A stretch of DNA of 48,786 nt, from NCBI GenBank assembly GCA_007695035.1, contig REEO01000024.1, forward strand, positions 1 to 48,786, read 5' to 3'. Source of the stretch: Saprospirales bacterium. Its GTDB lineage: Bacteria; Bacteroidota; Bacteroidia; Chitinophagales; Saprospiraceae. Shown piece after piece: positions 8,917-18,400 of the stretch. Below the pieces are notes generated by a model. The model had not been told where the DNA came from. It ran no database searches and saw only the letters and a list, made by a program, of their open reading frames with translations. Position numbers and translations under genes: made by a program. Position 1 is the first letter of the stretch; each line of letters starts with the position of its first letter.

Positions 8917-11301
8917 ATGAGATACATACCTACCTTTTTAATCGCTCTAATTGTAGGTCTTTTGAGCAACGGAGCCTTTGGTCAGCGAGCCACAGTCAGC
9001 GGCTATGTTTATGACAATGAGACAGGCGAAACCCTGATCGGGGCTACAGTAAGAGAGCATGTGACCGGATCTGGAGTGCAATCCAATACCTATGGGTTTT
9101 ACTCCATCACTCCAGGTAAAGAAAAAGTGGATTTGGAATTTTCCTATGTGGGTTACAGCCCTCAGAGGGTGAGTTTTCCACTCGAAAGAGATACCAGCCT
9201 GCATATTTATTTGGAACCTGTGGTTCAGCTCAAAGCTGTCGAAATTCAGGCCTCGAGAACCGAGAGGATACAGGAATCGGTGCAAGTCAGTGCTATCAAT
9301 GTGCCTATCAGGCAGATACAATCAGTGCCGGTTATTCTTGGAGAACAAGATGTGCTCAAAGTACTTCAACTGCTGCCCGGGGTTCAGTCTGGGAGTGAAG
9401 GGCAGAGCGGGCTTTTTGTCAGGGGAGGTAGTCCCGACCAGAATCTCATTCTCTTAGATGGAGTGCCTGTTTATAATGCATACCACCTGTTTGGATTTTT
9501 TAGTGTCTTCAATACGGATGCAATAAGGGATGTGAATTTGATAAAAGGCGGCTTTCCGGCCAGGTATGGTGGACGGCTCTCTTCGGTGGTGGATATCTCG
9601 CTGAAGGAGGGAAACAACCGGGAGTTCAGCGGGGCGGCATCCATTGGCTTGCTCGCAGCCAGAGCCACTTTGGAGGGACCCATTATCAAGGGTAGAACTT
9701 CATTTATTTTTTCGGCTAGGAGGACTTATGTCGATTTGTTAACCCGACCCCTGATAAGACAGGGTTTTAGACAAGATGGAAGCAGGGGAGATTTGGGTGT
9801 TTACTTTTACGACCTCAATGCGAAGGTCAATCACCGCATAGATGAGAATAACCGCGTTTTTTTAAGTGTCTATAGCGGCGATGATAATTTTTTCCTTCGA
9901 CGGGAAGATCGCGAGCCCGGCTTCAATGAGATACACCGGTTCAATTCTGCCATTGGTTGGGGGAATGTCACAGCAGCGGCCCGTTGGAATCGCCAGTGGA
10001 ATCCCAGATTGTTTAGCAATACCACATTGACCTACTCCAGGTACAGGCTCTTCACCAGAATCAAGTACGAAAATGAACATACAGTCAGAGACGACTTTGA
10101 GGAGATATCGCTTCGGTACGATTCGGGAATTCGAGATATCGGAGGAAGGATCGATTTTGATTACTTACCCGATCCGCGCCACCACATTCGCTTTGGACTG
10201 AATTTTGTGCAGCACCGGTTCAATACCGGCCTTTTTGAGTTGCGAGATATCGCCACGGCAGATGATTATTTCTGGACGGCAACTGTTGGTCAGGAACCGC
10301 TCAATGCCAGCGAATTTTTTGTCTATGCTGAGGACGAGTTTGATATTGACAACCGCTGGAAAGTTAATGCAGGGCTTCATTTTTCGGGCTTTTTAGTGAG
10401 TGGGGAACAGTACTTTTCACTGCAACCGAGGTTGAGCGGCAGGTATCTTTTTCCCGACTCCAACTCCTCTATCAAGCTCGCATTTTCTACCATGCAGCAA
10501 AATGTCCATCTGTTGGCCAACGAGGGAATTGGATTGCCCACCGACCTCTGGGTGCCCGCTACAGACAATATTCTTCCTCAAAAATCATGGCAAGTAGCGG
10601 CGGGATATGCCAAAGAAATAGGTCGGGCCTATAACTTGACGCTGGAGGCCTATTACAAAGACATGTCGAATGTGATTTCCTACGGTGAGGGGGAGGGTGT
10701 TTTTGGAATAGATAACTGGGAGGACAGAGTGACCCAGGGCGATGGATATTCCTACGGTCTTGAGTTTTTTCTACACAAAAGGGATGGTCGATTCAACGGC
10801 TGGTTGGGATACACCCTCTCCTGGACCTACCGTCAGTTTGAAGACCTTAATTTTGGAAGGCGTTTTCCATTCAGGTACGACCGCAGACACGATATTTCCC
10901 TGGTGGGGAATTACAAATTGACGGATCGCATTGGGTTGTCCGCAAGTTGGGTCTATGGTACGGGCAATGCCATTACCATACCCGAATCGCGCTACCTCGG
11001 TACAACCGATGAAGGGAGGAGGCGTTTTTACCAGTATTTTGGAGATCGAAACAGCTACCGCATGGAGTCCTATCACCGCCTGGATATGGGAGTGAATTTC
11101 CATCGCGTCCACAGCAATTTTGAGCGCACTATTTCCGTGGGAGCATACAACGCCTATGCCAACCAGAATCCCTTTTTTGTGCACCTGGATGAGCGCTATG
11201 TCTGGGATTATTCTACCAACACCAATCGTCACGAAACCATTTTGCGGCAGGTCAATTTATTTCCGCTTTTGCCCTATGTAACTTATTCCATAAAGTTTTA
11301 A
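8917..11301 (+). CDS. TonB-dependent receptor with carboxypeptidase-regulatory-like domain
   Basis: The 794-residue outer-membrane receptor has a signal peptide (residues 1-22, ending AFGQ). A CarboxypepD_reg-like domain follows (about 23-105; VSGYVYDNETGETLIGATV and a YGFYSI strand), then the TonB plug (about 115-235; VLKVLQLLPGVQSGSEGQSG, FVRGGSPDQNLILLDGVPVY and GGFPARYGGRLSSVVDI). The 22-strand barrel continues to the C-terminal phenylalanine. It would import a bulky ligand using TonB-ExbB-ExbD energy. The short length and this plug type are typical of receptors paired with DUF4249 lipoproteins rather than of SusC, and such a gene follows 12 bases later. The ligand is unknown; iron chelates and peptides are candidates. 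Confidence 0.95.
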   Translation: MRYIPTFLIALIVGLLSNGAFGQRATVSGYVYDNETGETLIGATVREHVTGSGVQSNTYGFYSITPGKEKVDLEFSYVGYSPQRVSFPLERDTSLHIYLEPVVQLKAVEIQASRTERIQESVQVSAINVPIRQIQSVPVILGEQDVLKVLQLLPGVQSGSEGQSGLFVRGGSPDQNLILLDGVPVYNAYHLFGFFSVFNTDAIRDVNLIKGGFPARYGGRLSSVVDISLKEGNNREFSGAASIGLLAARATLEGPIIKGRTSFIFSARRTYVDLLTRPLIRQGFRQDGSRGDLGVYFYDLNAKVNHRIDENNRVFLSVYSGDDNFFLRREDREPGFNEIHRFNSAIGWGNVTAAARWNRQWNPRLFSNTTLTYSRYRLFTRIKYENEHTVRDDFEEISLRYDSGIRDIGGRIDFDYLPDPRHHIRFGLNFVQHRFNTGLFELRDIATADDYFWTATVGQEPLNASEFFVYAEDEFDIDNRWKVNAGLHFSGFLVSGEQYFSLQPRLSGRYLFPDSNSSIKLAFSTMQQNVHLLANEGIGLPTDLWVPATDNILPQKSWQVAAGYAKEIGRAYNLTLEAYYKDMSNVISYGEGEGVFGIDNWEDRVTQGDGYSYGLEFFLHKRDGRFNGWLGYTLSWTYRQFEDLNFGRRFPFRYDRRHDISLVGNYKLTDRIGLSASWVYGTGNAITIPESRYLGTTDEGRRRFYQYFGDRNSYRMESYHRLDMGVNFHRVHSNFERTISVGAYNAYANQNPFFVHLDERYVWDYSTNTNRHETILRQVNLFPLLPYVTYSIKF

Positions 11302-11313
11302 AAAACACCCACC

Positions 11314-12237
11314 ATGTTCGATACATTCCAAAAATATTTTCAAAAGGCAAAGGGCCTTGCTTTAGCAGCTCTGCTTCTTGGTTTGCTACCTTTTTTCTTT
11401 ACCTCTTGCAGCGACTTTTTCGAGAAGGAAATTGCAATAGATCCACCGGATTATTTAGATCAGTTGGTTATACACAGTTTTTTTGATCCGGTCAATGACA
11501 GCATTTTAAATATTCTGGTGACAAGGCCCCAGGAAATTTTTGGCGTAAGGGATTTGAGTGGATTGGTCGATGATGCCGTGGTGACTGTGATCGCCGGCGG
11601 CAATGTGATTGAAGTCAACCACCGCCATTTAACCAACATAAACCACCGCCCTTTGGCCAATTTCTACACCGGTCACATATCAGTCGATCCCGGGGATGAA
11701 ATTTTTATCAGAGTTTCTCACGAGGACACACAGGAAGCAGTGGTAAGTCAGGTGGTCCCACAACCGGTAGTACCGGATTCAGTCATATTTATCGAGCGCG
11801 CGGGCATCGATGTGGACGGAGAATCAAGAAGTGGATTTGATATCTATTTCTCTGACCCTCCCGAAGAGGAAAATTTCTACTATATTAGTGGTGTTTACAG
11901 GTCTCAATTTTCAACTTTTTATTTCTCGCTGGAATCTCTTGAGCCGGGGAGTGAAACCTACAACCGCGGGGTGATAATCCGGGATCAAACTTTTGACGGG
12001 GAGGACGTTCGCCTGAGGTTGTTAATTCCAAATAGCTTTTTAAACATGCAACCGCAGTATTTTGAATTGACCTTTAGAACAGTGACCCGCGATTTTTACC
12101 GCCATGTTCAATCAGTGGAAAGGTACGAAAATTCGATTGACAACCCCTTTGTGGCGCCGGCTCAATTGTACTCGAATGTGGAAGGCGGTCTGGGGATTTT
12201 TGGAATAATATGGCCCGTTTTGGCACCGGTGCAATAG
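11314..12237 (+). CDS. DUF4249 domain lipoprotein, receptor partner
   Basis: The 307-residue product resembles DUF4249 proteins, which in Bacteroidota are typically encoded next to small TonB receptors. A long N-terminal hydrophobic segment ends in a lipobox-like FTSC (Cys near residue 32), so it is probably a surface or outer-membrane lipoprotein. The domain start is recognisable as LVIHSFFDPVNDSILNILVT, with a later FYTGHISVDPGDEIFIRVSH strand pair and a C-terminal GGLGIFG segment. The gap to the receptor gene is 12 bases, so the two form one transcription unit. By analogy with SusD-like partners it may bind or cap the ligand over the barrel, but that role is an inference. Confidence 0.88.
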   Translation: MFDTFQKYFQKAKGLALAALLLGLLPFFFTSCSDFFEKEIAIDPPDYLDQLVIHSFFDPVNDSILNILVTRPQEIFGVRDLSGLVDDAVVTVIAGGNVIEVNHRHLTNINHRPLANFYTGHISVDPGDEIFIRVSHEDTQEAVVSQVVPQPVVPDSVIFIERAGIDVDGESRSGFDIYFSDPPEEENFYYISGVYRSQFSTFYFSLESLEPGSETYNRGVIIRDQTFDGEDVRLRLLIPNSFLNMQPQYFELTFRTVTRDFYRHVQSVERYENSIDNPFVAPAQLYSNVEGGLGIFGIIWPVLAPVQ

Positions 12238-12369
12238 ATTCGGAATGGCAGTTTGAAGGAGGGAAGGGAGCCGGACTGCATCATTTCCATATTTTATTAG
12301 TTAAAAAAAGCAGCTCGGTAAACATTTTCCCGATTGACAGATTCTATTAGCTGAAAAAAAACCAGAAAA

Positions 12370-12786
12370 ATGATAAAAAAATTACTTAGTTCAGGCGTTT
12401 CCAATTTGCAGCTCAACTTTGCCATCCTTATTGGCCGGGTATCTTTCGGTGTTGCCATGTTGACCCACGGGTGGCCCAAGTTGGCCAATTATTCCGCTAT
12501 AGCACCAAATTTTCCGGATCCCATTGGAGTTGGATCAGAATTGTCTCTTGCCCTTGCGGTTTTTTCAGAGTTCTTTTGTTCCATTTTGCTGATTCTCGGA
12601 TTGGGAACCCGATTGGCATTGATCCCATTACTGATTACCATGATGGTCGCCTTTTTTATCCATCATGCAGGAGATGCTTTCGGTGATAAGGAACTCTCGT
12701 TTTTGTTTATGTTTGGCTTTCTGGTGCTATATCTAACCGGACCGGGCAAGTTCTCGCTGGATCACAAGATTTTTGGCAGCAAGTAA
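12370..12786 (+). CDS. DoxX family membrane protein
   Basis: A 138-residue inner-membrane protein with four hydrophobic helices. It matches the DoxX family: ILIGRVSFGVAMLTHGWPKL in the first helix, SEFFCSILLILGLGTRLA in the second, and a polar His/Asp segment (FFIHHAGDAFGDKE) before the last helix. Family members are quinone- or thiosulfate-related membrane proteins in some organisms, but most, including this one, have no assigned substrate. The gap of 132 bases after the DUF4249 gene argues against tight coupling. It converges on the minus-strand lipoprotein gene, with 64 bases between the stops. Confidence 0.88.
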   Translation: MIKKLLSSGVSNLQLNFAILIGRVSFGVAMLTHGWPKLANYSAIAPNFPDPIGVGSELSLALAVFSEFFCSILLILGLGTRLALIPLLITMMVAFFIHHAGDAFGDKELSFLFMFGFLVLYLTGPGKFSLDHKIFGSK

Positions 12787-12850
12787 GGATTTAACCGGCA
12801 GCCAAAAACCGGGAATTGCAGAAAAAGTAGAGGCAACCAATACTTTGCGG

Positions 12851-13498
12851 TCAATTTTCAAACTGGAGCAGTTTGATCAGTTCCATCATATCGCCCTCAA
12901 ATTGGGGGTTTGCATCTGCCTGCAAAAAAGTGTAGTCGTCCAGCACTACTCCAATTTCCCGGAATTTACCCTGGTCGTCCTTCACCTGCCAGCCGTCGAT
13001 TTTTTCATCCCTGATCTCATCTGCGATTAAGGTGGGATCCTGTCGATAGATGCTGTCCAGGGCGATGAAAAAATTGTACATATTGAGCGGGGTGTCAAAG
13101 CGATATATGGTGAAAAGCAGTTTTTCTTCCTCTCTTTCGTAAAGTCTCACCAGGGCGTATTGATCCTTATCAATCATTTGAGGGTCGTAGGCTGATTGGG
13201 TGAAGTCGCCGAGTTGCTCGGGAAAAATGGAGCTGAAATCCCGCTCCTCTCCTCGGGGAATGGGCATTATGCCGTATTCTGTAAACTGGGCTCCCTCTAT
13301 CAATTCACTGAGTACGCGAGAGGCGGTGGACCAGGTCTGGTGCGTCTCATCAAAACCCAAAAGACCAGAATCAATTCCATCCTCCAATTCTGCTCCACCG
13401 GCTTCGGTGCGCTCGCCTTCTCCACTTCCACATCCCGTGACCAATAACAACCCAAAGGCCGCAATCAATAGAAACAGCAAACTTTTACTTCCGATCAT
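12851..13498 (-). CDS. Putative lipoprotein, unknown family
   Basis: The 215-residue product has a lipoprotein signal peptide with lipobox LVTGC (Cys near residue 23) and an acidic Gly/Glu linker. A single ~150-residue domain follows, with YDPQMIDKDQYALVRLYEREEEKLLFTIYRF and FIALDSIYRQDPTLIADEI among its strands and helices. I do not recognise the family and see no catalytic motif. It probably sits in the outer membrane facing the periplasm. It lies 153 bases downstream of lysS on the same strand; read-through from lysS is possible. Confidence 0.75.
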   Translation of the reverse strand: MIGSKSLLFLLIAAFGLLLVTGCGSGEGERTEAGGAELEDGIDSGLLGFDETHQTWSTASRVLSELIEGAQFTEYGIMPIPRGEERDFSSIFPEQLGDFTQSAYDPQMIDKDQYALVRLYEREEEKLLFTIYRFDTPLNMYNFFIALDSIYRQDPTLIADEIRDEKIDGWQVKDDQGKFREIGVVLDDYTFLQADANPQFEGDMMELIKLLQFEN

Positions 13499-13651
13499 TT
13501 TGGTCAGATTTTTTCAAAAAACAGTATGCGAAGTGGCGAAACAGACCGGGCATTTGAATTTTTTATTACGCCACTGTTCATTTTTCCCATTCAAAAAAAG
13601 AGATGTAACTAAAGACGTAGAAATTCGGTGTTTTGGTTTGTACTTCGCCAA

Positions 13652-15187
13652 TTAATCTTCTTTTTCTTCTTCTGTATCTCTTTTTTCGGGGCGCATCTGA
13701 GGGAAAAACAGAACCTCCTGAATGGATTTATTCCCGGTCAAAAGCATCACCAGTCTGTCGATACCGATTCCGAGTCCGGCTGCGGGAGGCATTCCAAATT
13801 CCAGTGCCCGTAAAAAGTCCTCGTCCATCGCCATGGCCTCGTCATCACCGCGCTCAGCCAGTTTCAATTGTTCTTCAAATCGCTCGCGCTGGTCGATGGG
13901 GTCATTCAGCTCTGTGTAAGCATTGGCAATTTCCTTTCCATTGACAAAGAGTTCAAAGCGCTCTACCAGTCCCTCTTTTGAGCGGTGCTTTTTTGCCAGC
14001 GGGGTCATTTCGATGGGGTAGTCGGTGATGAAGGTGGGCTGGATCAGGTTTCGCTCCACTTTTTCATCAAAAATCTCATCTATCAGCTTACCTCTTCCCA
14101 TTGAGGGCTCTACTTCGATTCGAAGTTTGTCGCAGAGCTTGCGGAGGTCCTCTTCACCCATTTCGGAGATATCAAAACCCGTGTATTTTTCGATGGCTTC
14201 GTACATGGTCAGCCTGGGGTAGGGGCCCTTGAAGTCGATTTCGTTATCGCCGGCGGTGACTTTGGTGGTGCCCATGACCGATTCGGCCACTGCCTCCAAA
14301 CACTGTTCGGTCATTTCCATCATCCATTGGTAGTCCCTGTAGGCCACGTAAATTTCCATGGAGGTAAATTCGGGGTTGTGGGTGCGGTCCATGCCCTCGT
14401 TACGGAACATTTTGCCGATTTCATACACCCCGTCATAACCCCCGACTATCAGTTTTTTCAGGTATAGCTCGTTAGCAATCCGCAGATAGAGCGGGATATC
14501 GAGGCTGTGGTGGTGCGTTTTGAAGGGTCGCGCGGCGGCACCTCCGTGAATGGGTTGCAGTATGGGGGTTTCCACTTCCAGCCAGCCCATTTTGTCAAAA
14601 TAGGAGCGCATGGCAGAAATGGTACGGCTCCTGGTGACAAAAACATTGCGCACACCTTCATTGACTGTGAGGTCCACGTAGCGCATTCGGTAGCGCTGTT
14701 CCGGGTCCGAAAAAGCGTCGTACACATTGCCTTCGGCATCCTTTTTCACTACGGGCAGGGTGCGCAGGGTTTTGCTGAGCAACTTAAAGGACTGCACGTG
14801 CACGGTAATTTCACCCATTCCGGTGCGAAAAGCAAAACCCTCAATTCCGATAAAATCACCGAGGTGGAGGTGGCGCTTAATGAGTAAATTGTAGAGCGAT
14901 TTGTCTTCTCCCGGGCAAATGTCGTCCCTCCTAAGGTAGATTTGTATGCGACCTTTTTTATCCTGAAGCTCGGCAAACATCGCCTTCCCCTTGCCCCGTT
15001 TAGACATGAGTCGGCCGGCGAGTTTAAGGTTCTCAAATTCACCTGCTTTCTCGTCCTCAAATGATTCCTTGATGTCGGTGGAAAAGGTATTCACTTCAAA
15101 AGCTTCGTGTGGATAGGGCTCTATGCCCATCTCGCGAATGGCTTTTAGAGATTCTCTCCTCACCAGGTCCTGATCACTAAGTTGCAT
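13652..15187 (-). CDS. lysS: Lysyl-tRNA synthetase, class II
   Basis: This cytoplasmic enzyme charges tRNA-Lys with lysine using ATP. The start at 15187 (MQLSDQDLVRRESL) gives 511 residues, close to the usual ~500. The frame stays open upstream to 15265, but a TATTTTTG promoter box at 15207-15214 would then lie inside the coding region. The N-terminal OB-fold anticodon-binding domain includes LAGRLMSKRGKGKAMFAELQD. The class II core has motif 2 (FRNEGMDRTHNPEFTSMEIY) and motif 3 (GLGIGIDRLVMLLTG). The bacterial LysRS ending SIQEVLFFPQMRPE is followed by a short acidic tail. It is divergent from the giant secreted-protein gene. The identification is not in doubt. Confidence 0.97.
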   Translation of the reverse strand: MQLSDQDLVRRESLKAIREMGIEPYPHEAFEVNTFSTDIKESFEDEKAGEFENLKLAGRLMSKRGKGKAMFAELQDKKGRIQIYLRRDDICPGEDKSLYNLLIKRHLHLGDFIGIEGFAFRTGMGEITVHVQSFKLLSKTLRTLPVVKKDAEGNVYDAFSDPEQRYRMRYVDLTVNEGVRNVFVTRSRTISAMRSYFDKMGWLEVETPILQPIHGGAAARPFKTHHHSLDIPLYLRIANELYLKKLIVGGYDGVYEIGKMFRNEGMDRTHNPEFTSMEIYVAYRDYQWMMEMTEQCLEAVAESVMGTTKVTAGDNEIDFKGPYPRLTMYEAIEKYTGFDISEMGEEDLRKLCDKLRIEVEPSMGRGKLIDEIFDEKVERNLIQPTFITDYPIEMTPLAKKHRSKEGLVERFELFVNGKEIANAYTELNDPIDQRERFEEQLKLAERGDDEAMAMDEDFLRALEFGMPPAAGLGIGIDRLVMLLTGNKSIQEVLFFPQMRPEKRDTEEEKED

Positions 15188-15206
15188 ATTGTCTGAATAT
15201 TTGGCG

Positions 15207-15214
15207 CAAAAATA
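15207..15214 (-). promoter_or_regulatory. -7 box for lysS
   Basis: The minus strand reads TATTTTTG followed by CGC, a full TAnnTTTG match about 20 bases before the chosen lysS ATG. No clear TTTG was found 19 bases further upstream. Confidence 0.5.
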
Positions 15215-15404
15215 GGGGAATTGTTGGTTTCTACTGGTATAGCCGGTCAAAAAGTAAAACCCCACTCCCTACCGACTCCATTTTAAGCCTTCAGGCTAAT
15301 TTTTAAGGAGTTTGGCGGGACATTATTCCCCTCGCAAGCATCTTAGTTTGTGAAAGATTACTTAACTTTAACCTCCAGTGGAAGCCCGACACTGCCAATT
15401 GGGT

Positions 15405-15412
15405 TATTTTTG
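15405..15412 (+). promoter_or_regulatory. -7 box for the giant secreted-protein gene
   Basis: TATTTTTG followed by CGG matches TAnnTTTG and lies 27 bases before the ATG. The upstream -33 element is weak or absent. Confidence 0.5.
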
Positions 15413-15438
15413 CGGATTGAAAAGTTTAAACTTTGGTA

Positions 15439-18400
15439 ATGAAAAAAAATCACATCACGCTCAGACTGGTAGTTAGTTGCCTAGTCATGCTGTATTGGAG
15501 TTACGGTACAACTGGTCAAACGACATTGACCCAGGGGGACATAGTTGTGCTGGGAGTGAATGCCAATGCGAATTGCCCAGAATTTGGTCTTCCGAATGGT
15601 GAGGATATTGTTCATTTGGCCTTTTTGGTTGATATTGAGACGGGCACCTCTTTTCAGGTTACAGACCAGGCTTATTTTGAGTCAACCAATACCTGGGGAA
15701 CTTCAGAGGGCACTGCGGTCATTACCTACGATGGCCCCACCACCATACCTGCCGGTACTGTTGTAACATTCAGATGGCCGGATTCGTACGAAGTTTTATC
15801 TCCCCCGGCCTACGCCAATGCCTCCTATTGGGATTTTTCTCCAACTTTTATCCAGAATGGAGATCTTGAAGAGTTGAATATTGCCATAGCTGGTGATCAA
15901 CTGTACATCCTTACTGATGATTTGTGGTCCTCAAACAATTTCTTTGTGGGCGAGGTGATCTACGGATACAACAACAAGGAGGAATGGATGGCAGGAACTC
16001 CAAATGCTCAAAACTCTGATTTGCATCCCGATGTGGATCCTTGTTATTATTACAATACAGGTGGTGATTTGGAGCCTTTTTCAAGCTACACAGGACCCAC
16101 CTCCGCTACCACACGGGAAAATTGGATAGCGAGAATCATCGATTACGACAATTGGACGGATTGGGGGGATTGCAGCAGTTACGAAGAACCGGATGAGTTG
16201 CTTTTGATGGTTGACTTTGAACTCCAGGACGAGATTTGTGAAGATGACGGTTCACTGACTTTGCCGACCTATAATATCGATGGTTCCTGGTCTGGTACTG
16301 GAGTTTCGGGCAACCAATTTGATCCTTCCGGCCTGGATGGTGATATTGAACTCACCTTCACACCTGATGATAATTGTATCCCGGAGGAAGTTTTAACTAT
16401 AGAAGTTTTTCCCTTGCCCAATTTTACCGACCCCGGGACCTTGATAAGTTGTGACGAACCGGTTGATCTCCCTCCAATTGAGGCTGATCATGAATACCCT
16501 GACCAGGGGTATTATGTTATTGAAAGTGGAGGCGATACTATCCTATGGACTTCATCCACCTATCCCATAAGCAATACACTCCTTATCTGGAATGGTACAA
16601 ATTTCTGTTCCGAAATTATTGAGGTCGATGTGATCGTTAACAGCTCCCCGGATATTGACCCCATAGATGACGTCGAAAGTTGCGGCCCTTATACCTTACC
16701 GCCACTTTCAGGAACTAATGTAACCCCATCAAATTCTTCTTATTTCAGTATGCCCGACCGCCAGGGAACAGAATACTCCATTGGAGATGAAATTACAGAA
16801 TCGGGTACTTACTACGCTGTTGCGGGAACCTCGGATTGCTTCGATGAGGTATCATTCGAGATTACTATCGAAGACATCGAAACTCCTGAGTTTACGCTTG
16901 ACGACGAATACTGCGAAGGAGAAACACCTGATGATTTGCCAAACACCTCGGATAACGACATTGATGGCAGTTGGTCCCCCGGCACCATAGAAACGGACGA
17001 TGTGGGCACATCGGTTTACACTTTCACGCCTGATGCCGGGGAGTGCGCTGAGGAACTTGAGTTGTCGGTAGAAATTAACGCCAATCCAGACAGCCCCAAT
17101 CTATCCGTAGATTGTTCCGGTGGGGTTGGGGATGCAATAATCTCAGTAGATGCTCCGCAGGGGTCTGAATACGAGTACTCTTTAGATGGAGGGTCATTCC
17201 AGAGTAGCAATGAATTTACAGGTTTGGCCAATGGCAATTACGAGGTTGTGGTTTTGAATACAGATACTGGATGTGAATCGGCCACAAATAGCATCGAGGT
17301 GGATTGTGGTTGTTCAGATGATCCGGAGGTGGATTTGACGGGAAGCAGCGATTCGGTTTGTGGAAACGAGTCCCTCACAGTTTTCGGGAATACATTTGGG
17401 GGAAGTGCAACGGAGGTGACCATTACTCACAATGGAGATGGCACTGTAGATCCCTCCTCTGCGAGCAGCAGTCCTTTTGACTTTACCTACACCCCTGGCG
17501 CAGTAGATGCGGGGAATGTGGTGACTGTTACTGTCACAACGGACAACCCCCTCGGTTTACCCTGCGAAGCTGCCACAGCCACTTTTGAAATAACCGTTCA
17601 CAATCTGCCCTCTGCTTCCGCTTCCAGCAACAGTCCAATTTGCGAAAACGAAGACATTAATCTGATGGGTGACGGAGGAGTGGATTACAGTTGGGAAGGG
17701 CCTTTTGGATATACAAGTACCGATCAAAACCCGGTGATTGAAGACGTGGGTGTGACCCAATCCGGATGGTACACAATGACTGTAACAGATGCCAATGGAT
17801 GTGAAGGGGTAGATTCAACAGAAGTGGAGGTGAATTCCATACCCGTGGGTTCCGTTTCAAATGATGGTCCCTATTGCGAGGGAGAAACCATTGAATTGTC
17901 TGCTTCGGGAGGTGATTCCTACTCCTGGACCGGACCAGACGGATTTAGTTCCACCGATCAGAATCCCGGGATACCCAATGCCGAATTGGGCATGGGCGGG
18001 GAGTACGAAGTGGTGATTACCGGGAGCAATGGATGTGCTGTAACTGCCACGACAGATGTGGAAATTTTGGAAGGACCCGATGCTGAGGCTTCATCCAACA
18101 GTCCTGTCTGCCTGGGGGATGATATCACTTTATTTGGTGATGGTGGGGGCGCTTACTCCTGGAGTGGCCCCGGTGGATATAGCTCCACTGAGCAAAACCC
18201 GGTCTTCACCTCAGATGGAAGCTCCTTTGGAACTTATACCCTCACCGTAACTGATTCGCTGGGATGTACAGGGGAGGCGACCACGCAGGTCGAGCAAGGG
18301 GAACAACCGACTTTCAATGCATTCTCGGCTGAATGTGCACCGGATTTTGAAACCTATTTTGTGAATGTGGAGGTGGGCACTGATTCGGTGGCCATTTCTA

